DNA of 64,000 nt from Strix aluco (GCF_031877795.1 NC_133958.1:3720001-3784000); one strand, 5' to 3'; shown: positions 19,222 through 31,118, counted from the first letter of the stretch. Numbers and translations: made by a program. The notes: a model not told the origin generated them from the sequence alone.

Positions 19222-19260
19222 CGTGATCCGTGGAATATTTTTCTTCCCCTGATAAGACAT
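19222..19260 (-). CDS. DPYSL2: DPYSL2 short-isoform (CRMP2B) first coding exon
   Basis: This 39-bp coding segment encodes MSYQGKKNIPRIT, the N-terminus of the common 572-residue form of CRMP2. It is followed directly by a strong donor (ACG|gtgagttg), and the full codon at the junction matches the phase-0 start of exon 2, giving ..PRIT-SDRLLIK... The ATG complement lies at 19258-19260. The exon is too short to stand out as an open frame and was found by reading for the peptide and the splice site. It lies within a CpG island about 460 bp downstream of a cluster of NRF1, CCAAT and octamer sites, so it very probably has its own promoter. This isoform lacks the extra N-terminal domain encoded by the exon at 30709-31059. 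Confidence 0.97.
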
Positions 19261-19296
19261 CTTGGGAAATCACTCCCCGATGTATTTATTTAATAA

Positions 19297-19314
19297 TTTT
19301 TTTTTTTTTTTTTT
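19297..19314. repeat. T(18) tract (A tract on sense strand)
   Basis: An uninterrupted run of 18 T on the + strand, A on the transcribed-sense strand, about 36 bp before the CRMP2B ATG. It faces the A(25) tract at 19389-19413, so a transcript covering both could pair them. Confidence 0.95.
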
Positions 19315-19388
19315 GGGAGATGTGGGGCGGCTGCTGTATCGCTATTGTCTCCCGTGCAGCAACTGCTCCCCGACCTCCCCTCCACCGG

Positions 19389-19413
19389 AAAAAAAAAAAA
19401 AAAAAAAAAAAAA
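19389..19413. repeat. A(25) tract (T tract on sense strand)
   Basis: An uninterrupted run of 25 A on the + strand in the presumed CRMP2B leader, the longest homopolymer in the window. It is one of six homopolymers of 18 or more near the two DPYSL2 first exons. Confidence 0.95.
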
Positions 19414-19583
19414 GAATAAAAATAAATCCCCCAAGCCCCAATCAACGCGATCACAAGGAAGGGGAGCGCGGGGTCCGCCGGGGAGGGCGCGGCGCGGCGG
19501 GGAGGCGAGCCCTGCTCTCCGCAATGGCAGGAAGGGGAGAAGCAGCCACCCCTGCGCGTCTCCCTTTCTTCCCTCTGCCCGGA

Positions 19584-19672
19584 GCCCAGCCCAGCCCCGC
19601 GCAGCCCAGCCCAGCCCAGCCTAGCCTAGCCTAGCCCAACCCAGCCTAGCCCAGCCCAGCCCAGCCCAGCCC
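19584..19672. repeat. CCCAG/CCTAG pentanucleotide repeat
   Basis: About 17 imperfect copies of a pentamer, mostly CCCAG with CCTAG variants and one CCCAA copy, lie directly upstream of the CRMP2B leader. On the sense strand this reads as repeated GGGCT, with GGG tracts two bases apart and so able to form G-quadruplexes. Interruptions (CCTAG blocks near 19620-19635 and 19646) divide it into two purer blocks. The length is likely to vary between individuals. Confidence 0.9.
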
Positions 19673-19715
19673 CGGCCGCCAGCAACAACAGCGGCGGCGG
19701 AGCGGAGCGCGGCGG

Positions 19716-19900
19716 CAGCAGCGCATGCGCGCGGAGCCGCGCCCCTCCCTCTCCCCGGCGGGTGGTGGAGGGGGGGAGCGGCGCAGCTCGGGGCGCCATT
19801 GGCCGAGAGCCCGGCAGGGATGCAAATGAGAGGCGGCCGCCGACCAATGAGGAGAGGCGAAGGCGCTGATATGCAAAGTGGCGCAATGGAGACGTCAGGG
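19716..19900 (-). promoter_or_regulatory. DPYSL2: Probable CRMP2B promoter with NRF1, CCAAT, octamer and CRE-like sites
   Basis: Within 180 bp lie a perfect palindromic NRF1 site (GCGCATGCGC, 19721-19730), a minus-strand CCAAT box (CCATTGG on +, 19796-19802), a POU octamer (ATGCAAAT, 19820-19827), a plus-strand CCAAT (19844-19848), a second near-octamer (TATGCAAAG, about 19870) and a CRE-like TGACGTC on the minus strand (19891-19897). No TATA box was found at a convincing place. The order relative to exon 1B and the CpG setting fit a dispersed TATA-less promoter firing toward lower coordinates. CCAAT boxes in both orientations would also allow divergent transcription. Factor binding is inferred from motifs alone. 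Confidence 0.65.
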
Positions 19901-20450
19901 CGGGCGCGGGGCCGCGCGCTGGTGGCGGGGCCTGCGGCGCTGAGGGGAGGGAGCGGACACCGCCCTCCCCCCCCGCCGCAACCGGGAGCCGCCGCCCGGC
20001 TCCCCCCTCCCCTCACGGCCGGGCCGCTGCAACGCGGCGGGCCCAGCACCTGCGGAACGACACGCAAACACGGCGGGGCTGGGGATACCCCTCCTCCTGC
20101 CCCCGCCGAGGGGAGAGGAGGGTGCCCGGGGAGTGGAGAAGGCGCTGCCCTCCATCTTCTTTGTCCCACCCCGCCCTTCTTGGCGCTACCGGAGCGGAAA
20201 GCTGTGCGGAAGCGTTAGCAAATTGCGGGGGGGAGAAGGTTTGAAGCCCCTCCGGACTGTCAGGCTTCCTCAGTGCCTCCTCCCGCACCTCCTCCTCCAG
20301 AAAAACCAGCCTGGCTTCAGGCCCCCGTTCCTGGGGTCACCGACCTGGGAACTGGGGGCTCAGAGCCAGCACACGGGCAGGGGGGTCCCCGCCGGCCCCT
20401 CTGGCCCTGCCTCACCATCCCGGTGTTGCAGACTCCAGCGTTCCAGTCAC

Positions 20451-23400
20451 ACTTGGAGTCTTACATTTCTCAGTCCCTGAACTCTGGTACTTCAAGGAAG
20501 GAAATGCGTTAAATTGCATAAATATTTCCTCGTTCTTTACAGCACGCTCGCCCCGGAGCAATGAGGAGAGCTGGGAGTCATGGCCAGAGTGTGGGATAAC
20601 CATTCCCAACACGTCCAGTGCCACCAGTTCCCCTTGCTCTGGGGGAAGGTACAAAACACCTTTTGGAGAAGTCAAATAGCACAAATCCACTTCTGCTTGG
20701 AGGTTATAACAGACAATTAATGACCGACAAAGACTTACCTTCTCCCCTCAATCACGAGTGAACTTCACGTCACACAAAGCAAACTGCAAGCTTCTCCTAT
20801 CACAAAATGTAGTGATCTTTACACACCCAAGCAGATCCGTGAAACACAGTGCACAGCCCATAAGAAATTAAAACCTTCGGCATATTATGGCAGTAGATGA
20901 TTATAAAGGCAACATCTGTTCAAACAGGTGACTATCGGCACTTTTTATGTACATTAGCTCACATGAGGCTATAAGGAAAAGAGTAAGAGTTTCTCCTGTG
21001 TATCGGTAGGGCATCAGGCAACATTGAGGTAGCTAATATGCCAATCAGTTAATATCCAATTTGTAGCAAATGAAAAAGTGGCTCGTTATGACAGTAGCAA
21101 CATGATTAATTTGTTAGCCTGTAGGGGTTTATTTTGATGTATTGATTAGACTAGACAATACTAAATGAGTTATCCTGCCCCTCTCTGATCTGTGCTGGAA
21201 GAAATTTCGAAACTTCAGCATATTTTTGCTCCGAACATGGAAGAAAGCATCTACATCAGATTTCTAAATTTAGGTAGTGCAACTGTTCCTTTTTTCTGTT
21301 TAATGCCAGCTTTCCTCCTCAATTTTATATCTGAATGGTTTCTTGCCTTTGCTTGTCAGGTAAAAGAGAGTCTTCAGCTATCAAAGAGGAAGCAAACACT
21401 CCCTGAAGGTTTGAGAGACTGCACCTTGGGCAGCCGATCTGAGATGTGCTAAGGCCAGCTACCATTTCAAGATCCTGCCCTGGCAGCAGCATCATGATTA
21501 CAGGGGAATGACCACAAACACGGGCGCAGGGAAGTCTACATCTTTAGCACTGACTCGCCTCCCTGACCTTGGCAGGTCATTTCTCCACGTTACGCTACAA
21601 GTTATGGGATACAGGTAGAAGAAATCGAAGCACCTTTAAGAGGATGATGTCACCAGCAGGCTAGTATTTCTAAAGCTATTCTCATCTGCTCAAAGATAGC
21701 TATTTAAAATACTTTTTTTAAAAGGCAATCCTTACTGCACATGGACCTAATTCAGAACAGGAGTTCTTGAACTTTGAATACATTCCATAACTTGAATCCA
21801 ATAGTGATTAGGTTCAGAAAGTAATAATGAATCTTCAGATGACACTTAGCTTTTCCTTCCCATCACCATGTTGCAAGAACCTAAGTAGTACAGAATAAAA
21901 TAAATGAAGAGATTAAAGAGCTGAAAAACATTCTTGTTCAATATTCAACATCTACACAGCACTGAATTTTAAAAACTTCTATATGATTTAGCGTGTACCC
22001 AAGGGACCAGAACTGAGCTCCCAAGTGTATCTTCTAGCTCCATTACACCAATTGCCAATACAGCCCAATTTTCTTTCCTCTTAGCGATGAACTAAAAGGT
22101 TCTCAAAAAGTAAATCATTTAAAAATTATTAATGTAGTTGCAAACTGGCTTATTTAGCCTTGCTAAACAAAGGCAATGAAGGGATATTATCTGTTGTATA
22201 AACACACATGAGGGGAGGTGATCAGGAGGGAAGGAGGAGAGCTACTGAAGCTGAAGGACAACGTTGGGATGAGAACAAGTGGGGAACAGAGTCAGAAAAT
22301 ACCGAGATGTGAACCTGCATTTTTTTTTTTTTTAACAAAAGCTCGTTCATTCCCCCAGTAAAGCTATAGTTTATGTATGAATTCCCCCTGTAAGTAAAAT
22401 GAAGAAAGATAACTATTTATGAAATGTCAGGGGCAGGAGTCAGGTCCTAGGTTAAAAGAAGAGGGTTAAACTCGCTTCTTAAATCCTTGCAGGTTTGTAT
22501 CCAGTCCAGCTGTCATGGTGGTGCCGTTACCTGCCAAGGTATTGCGGGAAACGATGGGATTTCTAGATAATGTTGATGCACTTTGTCTTCTATCAGTCTA
22601 TTAATGCACGCGGCAGGCTGAGCAGGCTAAAATTAGAAGGTGCTACAGAGAACGAGCACTGCCAAATCTTCCTTGCCAAACATTAACGAAGGGAAGTGAT
22701 GAAGGATGGCTGGCCAGCCCAGCCCAGCTCCCTGACTGCAGCCACTACGACAGGACCAACAAGGTTGCTGCAGCCAAGTCACATCAGCGGTAGAGGAACC
22801 GCAAAAGAACATAAATATCTTCAATTATGCTCTATCAGCACTTCTGAGGGCCTTGACAACATTCCCCAAATGGCAGAACGGGAGGAAATGCACAAAATGG
22901 AGCATTATGCCCACATTTGCACTGCCAGCCTCTACCCCGGCCACATACAGAGCTGTGCTCTGCCCCGGCTGAGTGTCTCTGGCCCATCCTGAGGCTTCGG
23001 GTAGTTGGGGGGTGCATTGGCCAGCGGATACCCGCGAGTGCCATCAGCCATTTCTGCACAGATATCAGCTGGTGTAGGACATCTTGTGCAGGCTCATTGC
23101 AGCAGAAACGCATTTCACGTTAAAGGAACGTCTGTGTCTAAATTTGTCTTCTGGAAAGGTCTAGAGGGAAAAATGGCACAAGAATACGAGAATCTCTGTA
23201 CAGTGATAATCTATGCTAAAATAAATCATCACAGGCAACAGTGGAAATCAATTTACATCGGCTCTGAATCTTAACTTTACAGATTCTGTGGACTACCATA
23301 ATGCACACAGCAAGGAATTTTATTCCCACTGTGGAGTTACTGGATGGTTGGGGAAAAAACTATTCAAAGAGTCTCTTTCTTTGTGGAATTTTAGTGTAAT

Positions 23401-26400
23401 GCAACAAACCCCACAGAATTTCTGCAACACCCGATTGCTGAATTCTTACAGATTTATCCACAAGGACATTTTGCTATGAAATTATAAAACCTGCAAATGG
23501 AAATATACATTTCAGAATGTAATGAAAAGAGGGATCAGAGATGGATTTAAAGCATTCCTGGAAGGATCTGAAATTCTAGCACTTCAACAAGCTCTAGATT
23601 TCCCTTTAGGTTTGTTAGATGCTAATAACCCCCACTCCCTATTGGGGAATCACCCCCTGCCAAAGCCAGTGAGGCTCTTGTTATTGCCATCAGAGGCAGC
23701 AGGACTGGGCCAAAAGAGCGTCCATGAGGTCACTGATCAGGCCCTAATTTTCTGTCATGATTCTGCCCATGCCAATTGCTTCATCAGCTCCGAGTCTCAG
23801 AGACTTGAAATGAGTTTCCCATGGATCCAGCAACCCCCTGCATCTTATGAAGTGTTGGGAGGATTAAATACAGGCTGATACAGGGCAGAAGGAGTACGTC
23901 TGTCCTTCCCAAAAGATGATGAAAGAACTGTCCATTATTAATCACTATAAATTAAATTGTGGAGGGGAATTATACTTGCCAATGGGCATCTTTCATTTGT
24001 TTTATTATCTTACAGGAGAAAATTAAAATTAAGTGTAATGATATGGAAATGGCCATAGAGGTCAAACATGCTACTATGAGGTAAAAATCATACAACTTCT
24101 CAGAGAAACAGCCTACTTTTTTTTTGAATACAGACTATCTTAAATTATGAGGGGGAGATTCACTTTCTAGCTGCATAAACAGGTCGATAAAAATGTACAT
24201 TTGATCTGCAAATTAAAATTAACCTTCCAATTGATTTTGTTTCCTTTAAAATCCCAGGAAACCTTGAGAAGATTCAGAAATAACCTTCTAAGACAACTTA
24301 CTGTTATAGTGTGTTCCTTAGAGGAAATGTCCTGAGCATTTCAGGTGTGCTACAATCTTAATTGTCCTTAAACACACCAGAGCCACCGCTCCACTGTTAC
24401 TTTACTATCACGTCCTGTTATCAGGAAAGAAACAGCCCTCTTCAGGGTTCTAGACAGGGATCACTCTGTCATGGGTAGAGCAAAAATGTCCTCTCCTCTC
24501 TAAGCAGTTTAGAGCCTACATTCATGCTGTGACCTTCACTATAGTTAAATACAGGATTTCTGGAACAAAGGCATGGGACATTCGGGCATCCTTGTCCTTG
24601 CCTCTCCCTTTCATCCAGTGGAGAGAGAGTTTAGCATCTCCAGGCCCATGGGAACTGCAGGTAGGGTCTAAAAAATAGCTTTTTGCACAGTGATCTGCAC
24701 TGTTTCTTAACATTATAATCCCTTCTCCTTCCCCCAAAACATACAGGGCAAAGCATCAGGCTATCAGCAATTGCTGTCATTGCTTGTGTCAGGCAGCTTT
24801 GCCTAGCTCTGATGTACAAGACAATCATTACTCCAGACAATGAGAAAATTAAATTCTGACCTCTGTTCTCCCACCTTGAGATTCATTCCAGATCTCTAGG
24901 AGGTGACCAAAGAACAGACATTGCACTTCTGTCTGTATCTTAAAGAGATCCCAGATCACAGAATCCTAGAATGGTTTGGGTTGGAAGGGACCTTAAAGAC
25001 CTTCCAGTCCCACCCCCCTGCCATGGGCAGGGACACCTTCCACTAGCCCAGGTTGCCCAAAGCCCCGTCCAACCTGGCCTTGAACCCTTCCAGGGAGGGG
25101 GCAGCCACAGCTTCTCTGGGCAACCTGTGCTAGGGCCTCCCCACCCTCACAGGGAAGAATTTCTTCCTTACATCTAATCTAAATCTCCTCTTCTTCAGTT
25201 TAAACTTGTTACCCCTCATCCTATCCCTACGCCCCTGATCAAGAGTCCCTCCCCCCTTTCCTGTAGCCCCTTTAAGTCCTGGGAGGCCGCTCTAAGGTCT
25301 CCCCGGAGCCTTCTCTTCTCCAGCTGAACCCCCCCAACTCTCTCAGCCTGTCCTCACAGGGGGGTGCTCCAGCCCCCCGAGCATCTTTGTGGCCTCCTCC
25401 AGACTGGCTCCAGGGCTGCCCTCAACCCACTCCTCACCCAGCCTGGATTTGTGCTTGGGACTGCCCCGACCCATGGGCAGGACCTTGCCCTTGGCCTTGT
25501 TGAACTCCATGAGGTTGGCACGTCCCCCCTCTCCAGCCTGTCCAGGTCCCTCTGGATGGATCCTTCCCTCCAGCATGTCCCTGCCCCACACAGCTCAGTG
25601 ATGTCAGTGAACCTGCTGAGGGTGCCTCGATCCCACTGTCCATGTCCCCAGCAAAGATGTTACACAGCGCCAGTCCCAGGACTGACCCAGTGCTGTCCCT
25701 TCTCAGGTAGGAGAGTTCATGCAGAACACACACATCAACTTCACATGAGGTTTGCTGCCTACATCATTTCCCAACTTTATAACACCACCACAGAAGACAG
25801 ACTCAGATTTCATGTGCCACAAGACAGACAAGTGATATCGGGAGTTCGACACAGTCCTGCAGATAAAAGATTTCAGGCAGACCTAAACAACTGCTCAGCA
25901 CCTACTAAAAGCAGATGGCTCATGTCAAACGATGGCCACAGCACTGGCATAAGGGTGGCATGCAAAGCTGCCAGGCTCATCGTGCCGGGTACTGCATCTA
26001 TCCCCTGAGATAAAGCCTGCATCACAAGGTGCTGCTGAAACACCAGACCTCTGAATCGACTCAGCTCCAAAGCGAGTGGGGAGATCCGGCCCCAGGTGTT
26101 TAAGTTTTTCCTCCAGTCTTTAGCCCAAATAATAAGCCGGCTCTGTATCAAAGCCTCTTGGCTCATTTCTGCATGACAGTGGTATTGGTAACTAACAGAC
26201 CACTCCACGAGACACCCACTGGATGTGTGGCACATTCCAGCTACGCAGATCAATGGTTCTGAGAGGGATCTAAGAAGTTAAGAGGAATTTGGCATTTGTG
26301 CTCATTATTGTTAGTTTCTCTATGGCTTTTTTTTTTCAGTAGCCAGACAAACTATTATGATCCATTGGAGGAACATGCAAGTCATCCTCCTGTATGATTA

Positions 26401-29400
26401 TTTTGCAAACAATGATTGTCGAAACAAGGCTAGAAAAATTGCAGGCATTGTAACAAATTAAACTCATAACTGCATTTCCAGCTGTCTGGAACAGCTTCTT
26501 TGTTTTACACAACAGTTCCATTAACGTTCCAGAGTCTGTGATTATTTGAGCTCTCAACAACGCCCTGTTATTCATTATTTCTCTCCAGGAATGAACAACC
26601 ATGATCCTAAGAGCTTTGAGGTTTTAGCAAAAACCCCAGTCATATCAAAAGCTTCCTGACACTGTGTTTTGCAAGTGATTCCTCTCCTGTCAATTCTAAA
26701 ATAAAAATATTTTCCTAGTCTGTTTATTTATGATTGTTATTTATCTTATTACAATAGGACATAGCTTTGTTGTTTTAGACCAGTAGTTTACACCCAGTGC
26801 TCTGTACTTCCCAAAGGTCCATGAACTGTTTCTAAGGGATGCAAAAAAGGCGTGTAAAGGTGACTGTTTGTTGCACAGGGGAACCACCCGAATCACTGGA
26901 ATAACAACAAGGTGGCGATGGGAACTTTAACTAGCAATTTAAGAAGAGATCTGGGATCCCAGGGCTTGTATTAGTGTTGAAGTGTCTTAGCTCCTACTCG
27001 GGCTCTCTATGCAAACTAGATTAAAGCAAGCCCCAGGCTTGCTGATCCCTCTTGCAATCAAACCTTGCTTTTCCCTGTAGATGGTCCCTAAAAGACTGTC
27101 TCTGTCCCAAAGAATTTCAACAGATGAGCAAGACAGAAGCAATGCCAATTATACACATGGGAAATCTGGGAAATACACACAGGGAAATGACCCAGGTCAA
27201 GCAAGCAATGGCCAAGGCTTTCCAAAACCCAGGCGAATGTGTATGTCTCAAGACTGTTCATCTAAGGAACAGAGGACCAATGCCCTGGGAAGCCATTTTA
27301 TCAGTCCCCTTGCTCTGAGACGAGGTAACTTGCAGCTTCTGCACTGACTACTACAAAGCAGTGCTATTGAGTAAGTTCCACAGGTCCCTGCCCTGGTGCT
27401 GTCTGGAAACCAACCCCGCTGTAGGAAATGGGCTTGCAGGTGCACAGCAGTTCATGAAAGCCAGGCCAAGTGTTCATTGTCTCGGTCAAGAAATCCTGGG
27501 TTTGAACATCACATTCTTGTTAGGCTGCAGTGATGGCCCAACTGAGGTCAGGGCCTCAAAGCACTAAGCAGTGCTCAGACATTGAACAAGTAGCTCCAGG
27601 ACCAGGCATTAGCAGTCTAAACAGGGAAGATGACAAAGTTTAAGATGGGAAATAGAAGCACAGTTAATTCTCCAAGGCCTGACAGCTGGGAAGTAGCTTG
27701 CCTCCGATCTGCTGAGTTGCAGACCTGTTGAATAGGTCACACTGCCTCCAGAGGCCTAACTGTAAAGAGCTGCTTAAACTAAGATAGAGAGCCTTCCTAG
27801 TGCCTCTAGAGATGATCTTAACCCTGAATGATGAGGCAGCATGGCCCAGAGGCAATAAAGCGAGGCCATGATAGATGCCTATAGAATACCCTAGACAGGG
27901 TAGACGCAAAGAGATTTGATTACCCTTATCTTTGCCTGCAGAACAATATATTGCAATTTAATGTGGAATAATTACATGCCTTTTTTTATCCTCTGGACAG
28001 TTAAGAACTCAGGAAAATAAAAAATAGCTTGTCCATCTTCCTTTGTTAATTATTTCAGTGGAGATTAATACAAGATCTTTCTGTACAGTGACAGATGACT
28101 GTTTTAAAGGACTGTTTTTAAAGGATGACTGTTTTAAATTCGCTTTGGCTCCAGCCACTGGCTAAAACACTTCCAGCTATCTCCATTGCCTCCAGGCGAT
28201 CGGCACCCATTCCCATCAGCTCACGACAGGGTCCTTTGGTTCCTCAAAGAGAGCATGGACCGTCCTGTGTGTGGGTTGTTACAGGTATTGATAAAAATTG
28301 CAACTATTGTCAGCCTCAAGCTAAGGAAAAAGAAGCAGTAAGATTTCCAGCCTATTGTGAAATAATTCATGCAAGTTATAAATTCAAGATCATATAAATT
28401 AGCACGCCGTTGCTTTCCACTGTAGTTTAGATTCCTATCACATGGAAATAGTGTACAGTCTATCCAGGGAGAACCTATTTCAGATGTGTTATTAAATGCT
28501 TAAGACAGAGGTTTGAAAATAATGGGCCAAATTCAGTTGCAAATCTTCAGAAGCCTTTTAACTCCTATCTGAAATTATTTTAATGCACCATTTCCTTTAA
28601 TGCCACTTCCTGCAACGTTATTTTTCTTTACCTTTTTTTTAATACTTTGAGCTTTGATTATCATCGTAAAGACACTTCTGTTAACTACACTGAAGTGAAG
28701 CCAGTTTTGCCTCCTGAGGATCTAACCATCGATTCAAGTTTAGATGCAGTCTGCTGAAAAACCATCGAAGCTAAAACACTCCTGCAATAAAATGCCAATC
28801 CATAGCAAGGCATTTATAATAAAAGGCTGCACTTACCCAGACGCTCACAACCCCTCACTATACAATCCGTTGGCATCAGTGTGATGTAAAGCTAACGAGA
28901 AACAACTCACATGTTTTGCACTATCCCATTATTTCATGCCCTCAGTTAACGTTAATACAAAAATCTTTAAAAATAGAAACAAAACACATACTTCTTAAAA
29001 AATGGGATTAATATTCTATGTGGACTTCTGATTTTTCACCATATTACACTTAGAGTTTTTTATTATACTGGTACCCTTCAATCACAAAATAATTAATCTT
29101 TTCAGAATTAATATATCACCTGTTTATACTTATGTCCCGCAGGACATCACCACATCAAATTGTCCAAAATTAGTTCTGAAAACGTCCTGAATTGCAAACC
29201 CTTTGATTCACAAAGCTGAAAAGGCGTATACCCTTTATTCCCGAGATGCACTTTGGTTAGGCCAACAAGACTAATTAATCATGGGAAGTTACTCAATTAG
29301 TAGGCACTTCAACATGGTCACATCAACCCATAGGCATTTCTAGCGGCAAACTTTTGTTTGGGTTTGGCAAATCGGGTTTGAGGCGGCGTGGAGCACATCC

Positions 29401-30708
29401 CACTCCTAATTAAAGGTTGGTGCGTGGCACTTCTGAAGATCAGGGCCTACCTTTGTGATCTCACCGTAAACAGCAGTTGTTCACCCACGTAAGTATGGCT
29501 GGATGGAGCCCTTGGGTTACTGCAGTAGGAAGAAGCAAAGTAGGGTCTGACCTGGGGAGGATGAGCCCCCAGTAATACCCTTAGTAATATTTCACATTTC
29601 TGAAAGCAGGAGAAAGCGGCGGACAAGCCCATATTATAAATTCCAGGCAGACTTCTGCCCTCTATATACAATCCATACCATTAGTAAACATCAGGAGGCA
29701 CATGCTAGAAACCGTTTCCAGAAGGACAGACTGCTCCATAAACCCGCTGGGGGACTACTCACAGAAACTCCTTCCCAGTACGCCAGGAGTTTATCGGTTT
29801 GCTGGTCGCTGCTTCATTCATTTCCGCTCTTCCAGCCCATGCCTAGGAGCCAGCATTGTCAGAGGAACGCACAGAGTATTTCATGGCTCAGATCTCAGAA
29901 TAAAGCTTGCTAAAATCTATTTATCGAGGGAAGCAAATGCGCACGGTCAGCCAGACCTGTGGCTTGAATGGGGTTTGCCTCAGGAAGAGGATAGGCTTTA
30001 TTACACCATGGCACATACAGAGGGTGAGAAAATAGCTTCAGGAGTCTTCAAAGACTGGGAGGAGTTCAGTGGGTTTCTAAGAGAACGCCACATTCCTGTG
30101 AAAGTCCCAGATCTTCCGGAGGCAAAAATTCCCACTGTAGCCAGAGGCCTTGATCAAAATTGGTATTGAAATACAGCTCCCAGGGGTCACTCTGGAGTCT
30201 GCCCTCCCCTGGGAGGAGGGGGTAGGAGTTTCCCCTGGCAGAAGCCCGCAGGGATTTGATCCCTGTAGGTGGAGGCTCATTGATGCTCTTTTGCTAACAA
30301 TTGCGTTTCTGTTCCCTGGAGCTGCATTCACTAGCTGGGTGGGGCATTTTGCTACCGTTGTGCTGGGGGGAATTGCCTAAGAAACAAAAAAAGTCGGTCT
30401 CTATCACCAACTAGGAAGGCAGGGCGGGGAAAGGGAAGGTGTTTGTGGGTGCAGGGGCTCCTTTCTTCTTCTGCCCTCCTCCCTGTGCACATACACACAC
30501 ACCTGCAGAGAGCACACGGATAACATTAGAGGTCTGGCAAGAATGCTCTAGTAGAGATGCTGCTTCTTAGAGGAAGACACCGACTGCCACATCCATGCAG
30601 GTGACATAAAAGCAAGAAGCTGCAGGGTGGAAAGGATACATCCTTCTGCAGCCTCTCACGTGTTCAAGTTGCATCTCACACACACACCCCACACATATAT
30701 GCACCCAC
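20451..30708 (-). other. DPYSL2: DPYSL2 long-isoform intron, upstream part
   Basis: About 10.3 kb lies between the CRMP2B promoter island and the CRMP2A coding exon. In the long transcript it is intron, beginning at the gtgggtgc donor below 30709. It holds a 750-bp CR1 copy (24955-25705), a T(14) tract near 22321, a short direct repeat near 28094-28137, and two overlapping plus-strand open frames at 29702-30380, reported as a finding. No exon, RNA gene or other repeat could be recognised. Confidence 0.75.
24955..25705 (-). repeat. CR1 LINE, 5'-truncated, about 750 bp
   Basis: The + strand begins atcacagaatcctagaat (reverse complement of the CR1 3' octamer tail) and continues with ggtttgggttggaagggacc, then tgccatgggcagggacacc, cttccagggagggggcagcc, a segment like ttcttccttacatctaatct, cagcctgtcctcaca, and ends around ttacacagcgccagtcccaggactgacccagtgctg. 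All are hallmark segments of the avian CR1 3' region in reverse orientation. The element therefore reads in the same direction as DPYSL2. It is 5' truncated as is usual for CR1, and well preserved, so younger than the copy at 15430. No intact reverse transcriptase frame remains. A 214-codon plus-strand frame starting inside it is antisense chance coding. Confidence 0.93.
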
Positions 30709-31059
30709 CTTGTCATTCAGGTTCTGCAGCGCCTCCTTCCCAGTGGCACTCCTGATCTCCACCTTTCTCCCGAAATCAACAGATGGTTCCCCTCCCTTCC
30801 CGCTCTGCCTGGAATAGACGGACTGAGCATCCGGACCCAGGTGGGCAACATCCTTCTGCTTTGCCACGACTTTGTTACATCCACGGCCCACCGAGAGGGA
30901 GTCGAAGTCGATGGTCTTGTTCTCCAGGGAGCCTTCCACCGGGCAGAACATGCCACAGAATTTCTGCCGGGGCTTGGGACTGCCCGAGCCCAGGTTTTTG
31001 AAGAAGGCTGGCACTTCTTCTTCCTCGCCTTGCCGGCCAGACTGCTTCCTCTCAGCCAT
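30709..31059 (-). CDS. DPYSL2: DPYSL2 long-isoform (CRMP2A) N-terminal coding exon
   Basis: This 351-bp segment encodes 117 residues starting MAERKQSG and including EEEEVPAFFKNLGSGSPKP, RQKFCGMFCPVEGS, KTIDFDSLSVGRG, VYSRQSGKGG and, at the end, EIRSATGKEALQNLNDK. This is the extra N-terminal region of the long CRMP2 isoform (677 residues in human), which is acidic then Ser/Gly/Lys-rich. The donor is AAG|gtgggtgc, in phase 0, so it joins exon 2 in frame (..NLNDK-SDRLLIK..). The ATG at 31057-31059 is chosen because it matches the family start, lies 19 bases inside the exon after a good acceptor at 31079-31080, and because the predicted upstream exon supplies an in-frame TAA (32044-32046). The genomic frame stays open upstream to 31341, but that part includes intron. 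The differences I can see from mammals are scattered substitutions, none disrupting. Confidence 0.96.
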
Positions 31060-31078
31060 GGCTTGTGTGGTCTCCCTG
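31060..31078 (-). other. DPYSL2: 5' UTR part of CRMP2A coding exon, after a splice acceptor
   Basis: Just above the CRMP2A start codon the sense strand reads tattattttcccttag|CAGGGAGACC, a strong pyrimidine tract plus AG (31079-31080). This suggests that the coding exon begins by splicing at 31078, not at a transcription start. Evidence is the acceptor consensus and a matching strong donor upstream at 32007-32008. Unspliced transcription from nearby remains possible. Confidence 0.6.
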
Positions 31079-31118
31079 CTAAGGGAAAATAATAACAGCG
31101 GTAACCAGGAGGATCCTT

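Larger units (their letters stand above)
19261..19715 (-). other. DPYSL2: Presumed CRMP2B 5' leader / promoter-proximal region
   Basis: This region lies between the CRMP2B start codon and the upstream factor-site cluster. The transcription start is not known, so how much is transcribed leader is inference. Reading in the sense (minus) direction it holds a GGGCT/GGCTA pentamer repeat (19672-19584), a T(25) tract (19413-19389), an A(18) tract (19314-19297) and then about 36 bases up to the ATG. The base before the start is consistent with translation (AAG ATG T). No convincing splice acceptor was seen, so the leader is probably continuous with exon 1B. Confidence 0.6.

Noticed and set aside
25364..26008. 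A 214-codon plus-strand open frame
   Set aside because: Its first half lies inside the CR1 copy on the strand opposite to the element; the rest shows no motif. It reflects GC-rich CR1 DNA with few stops.
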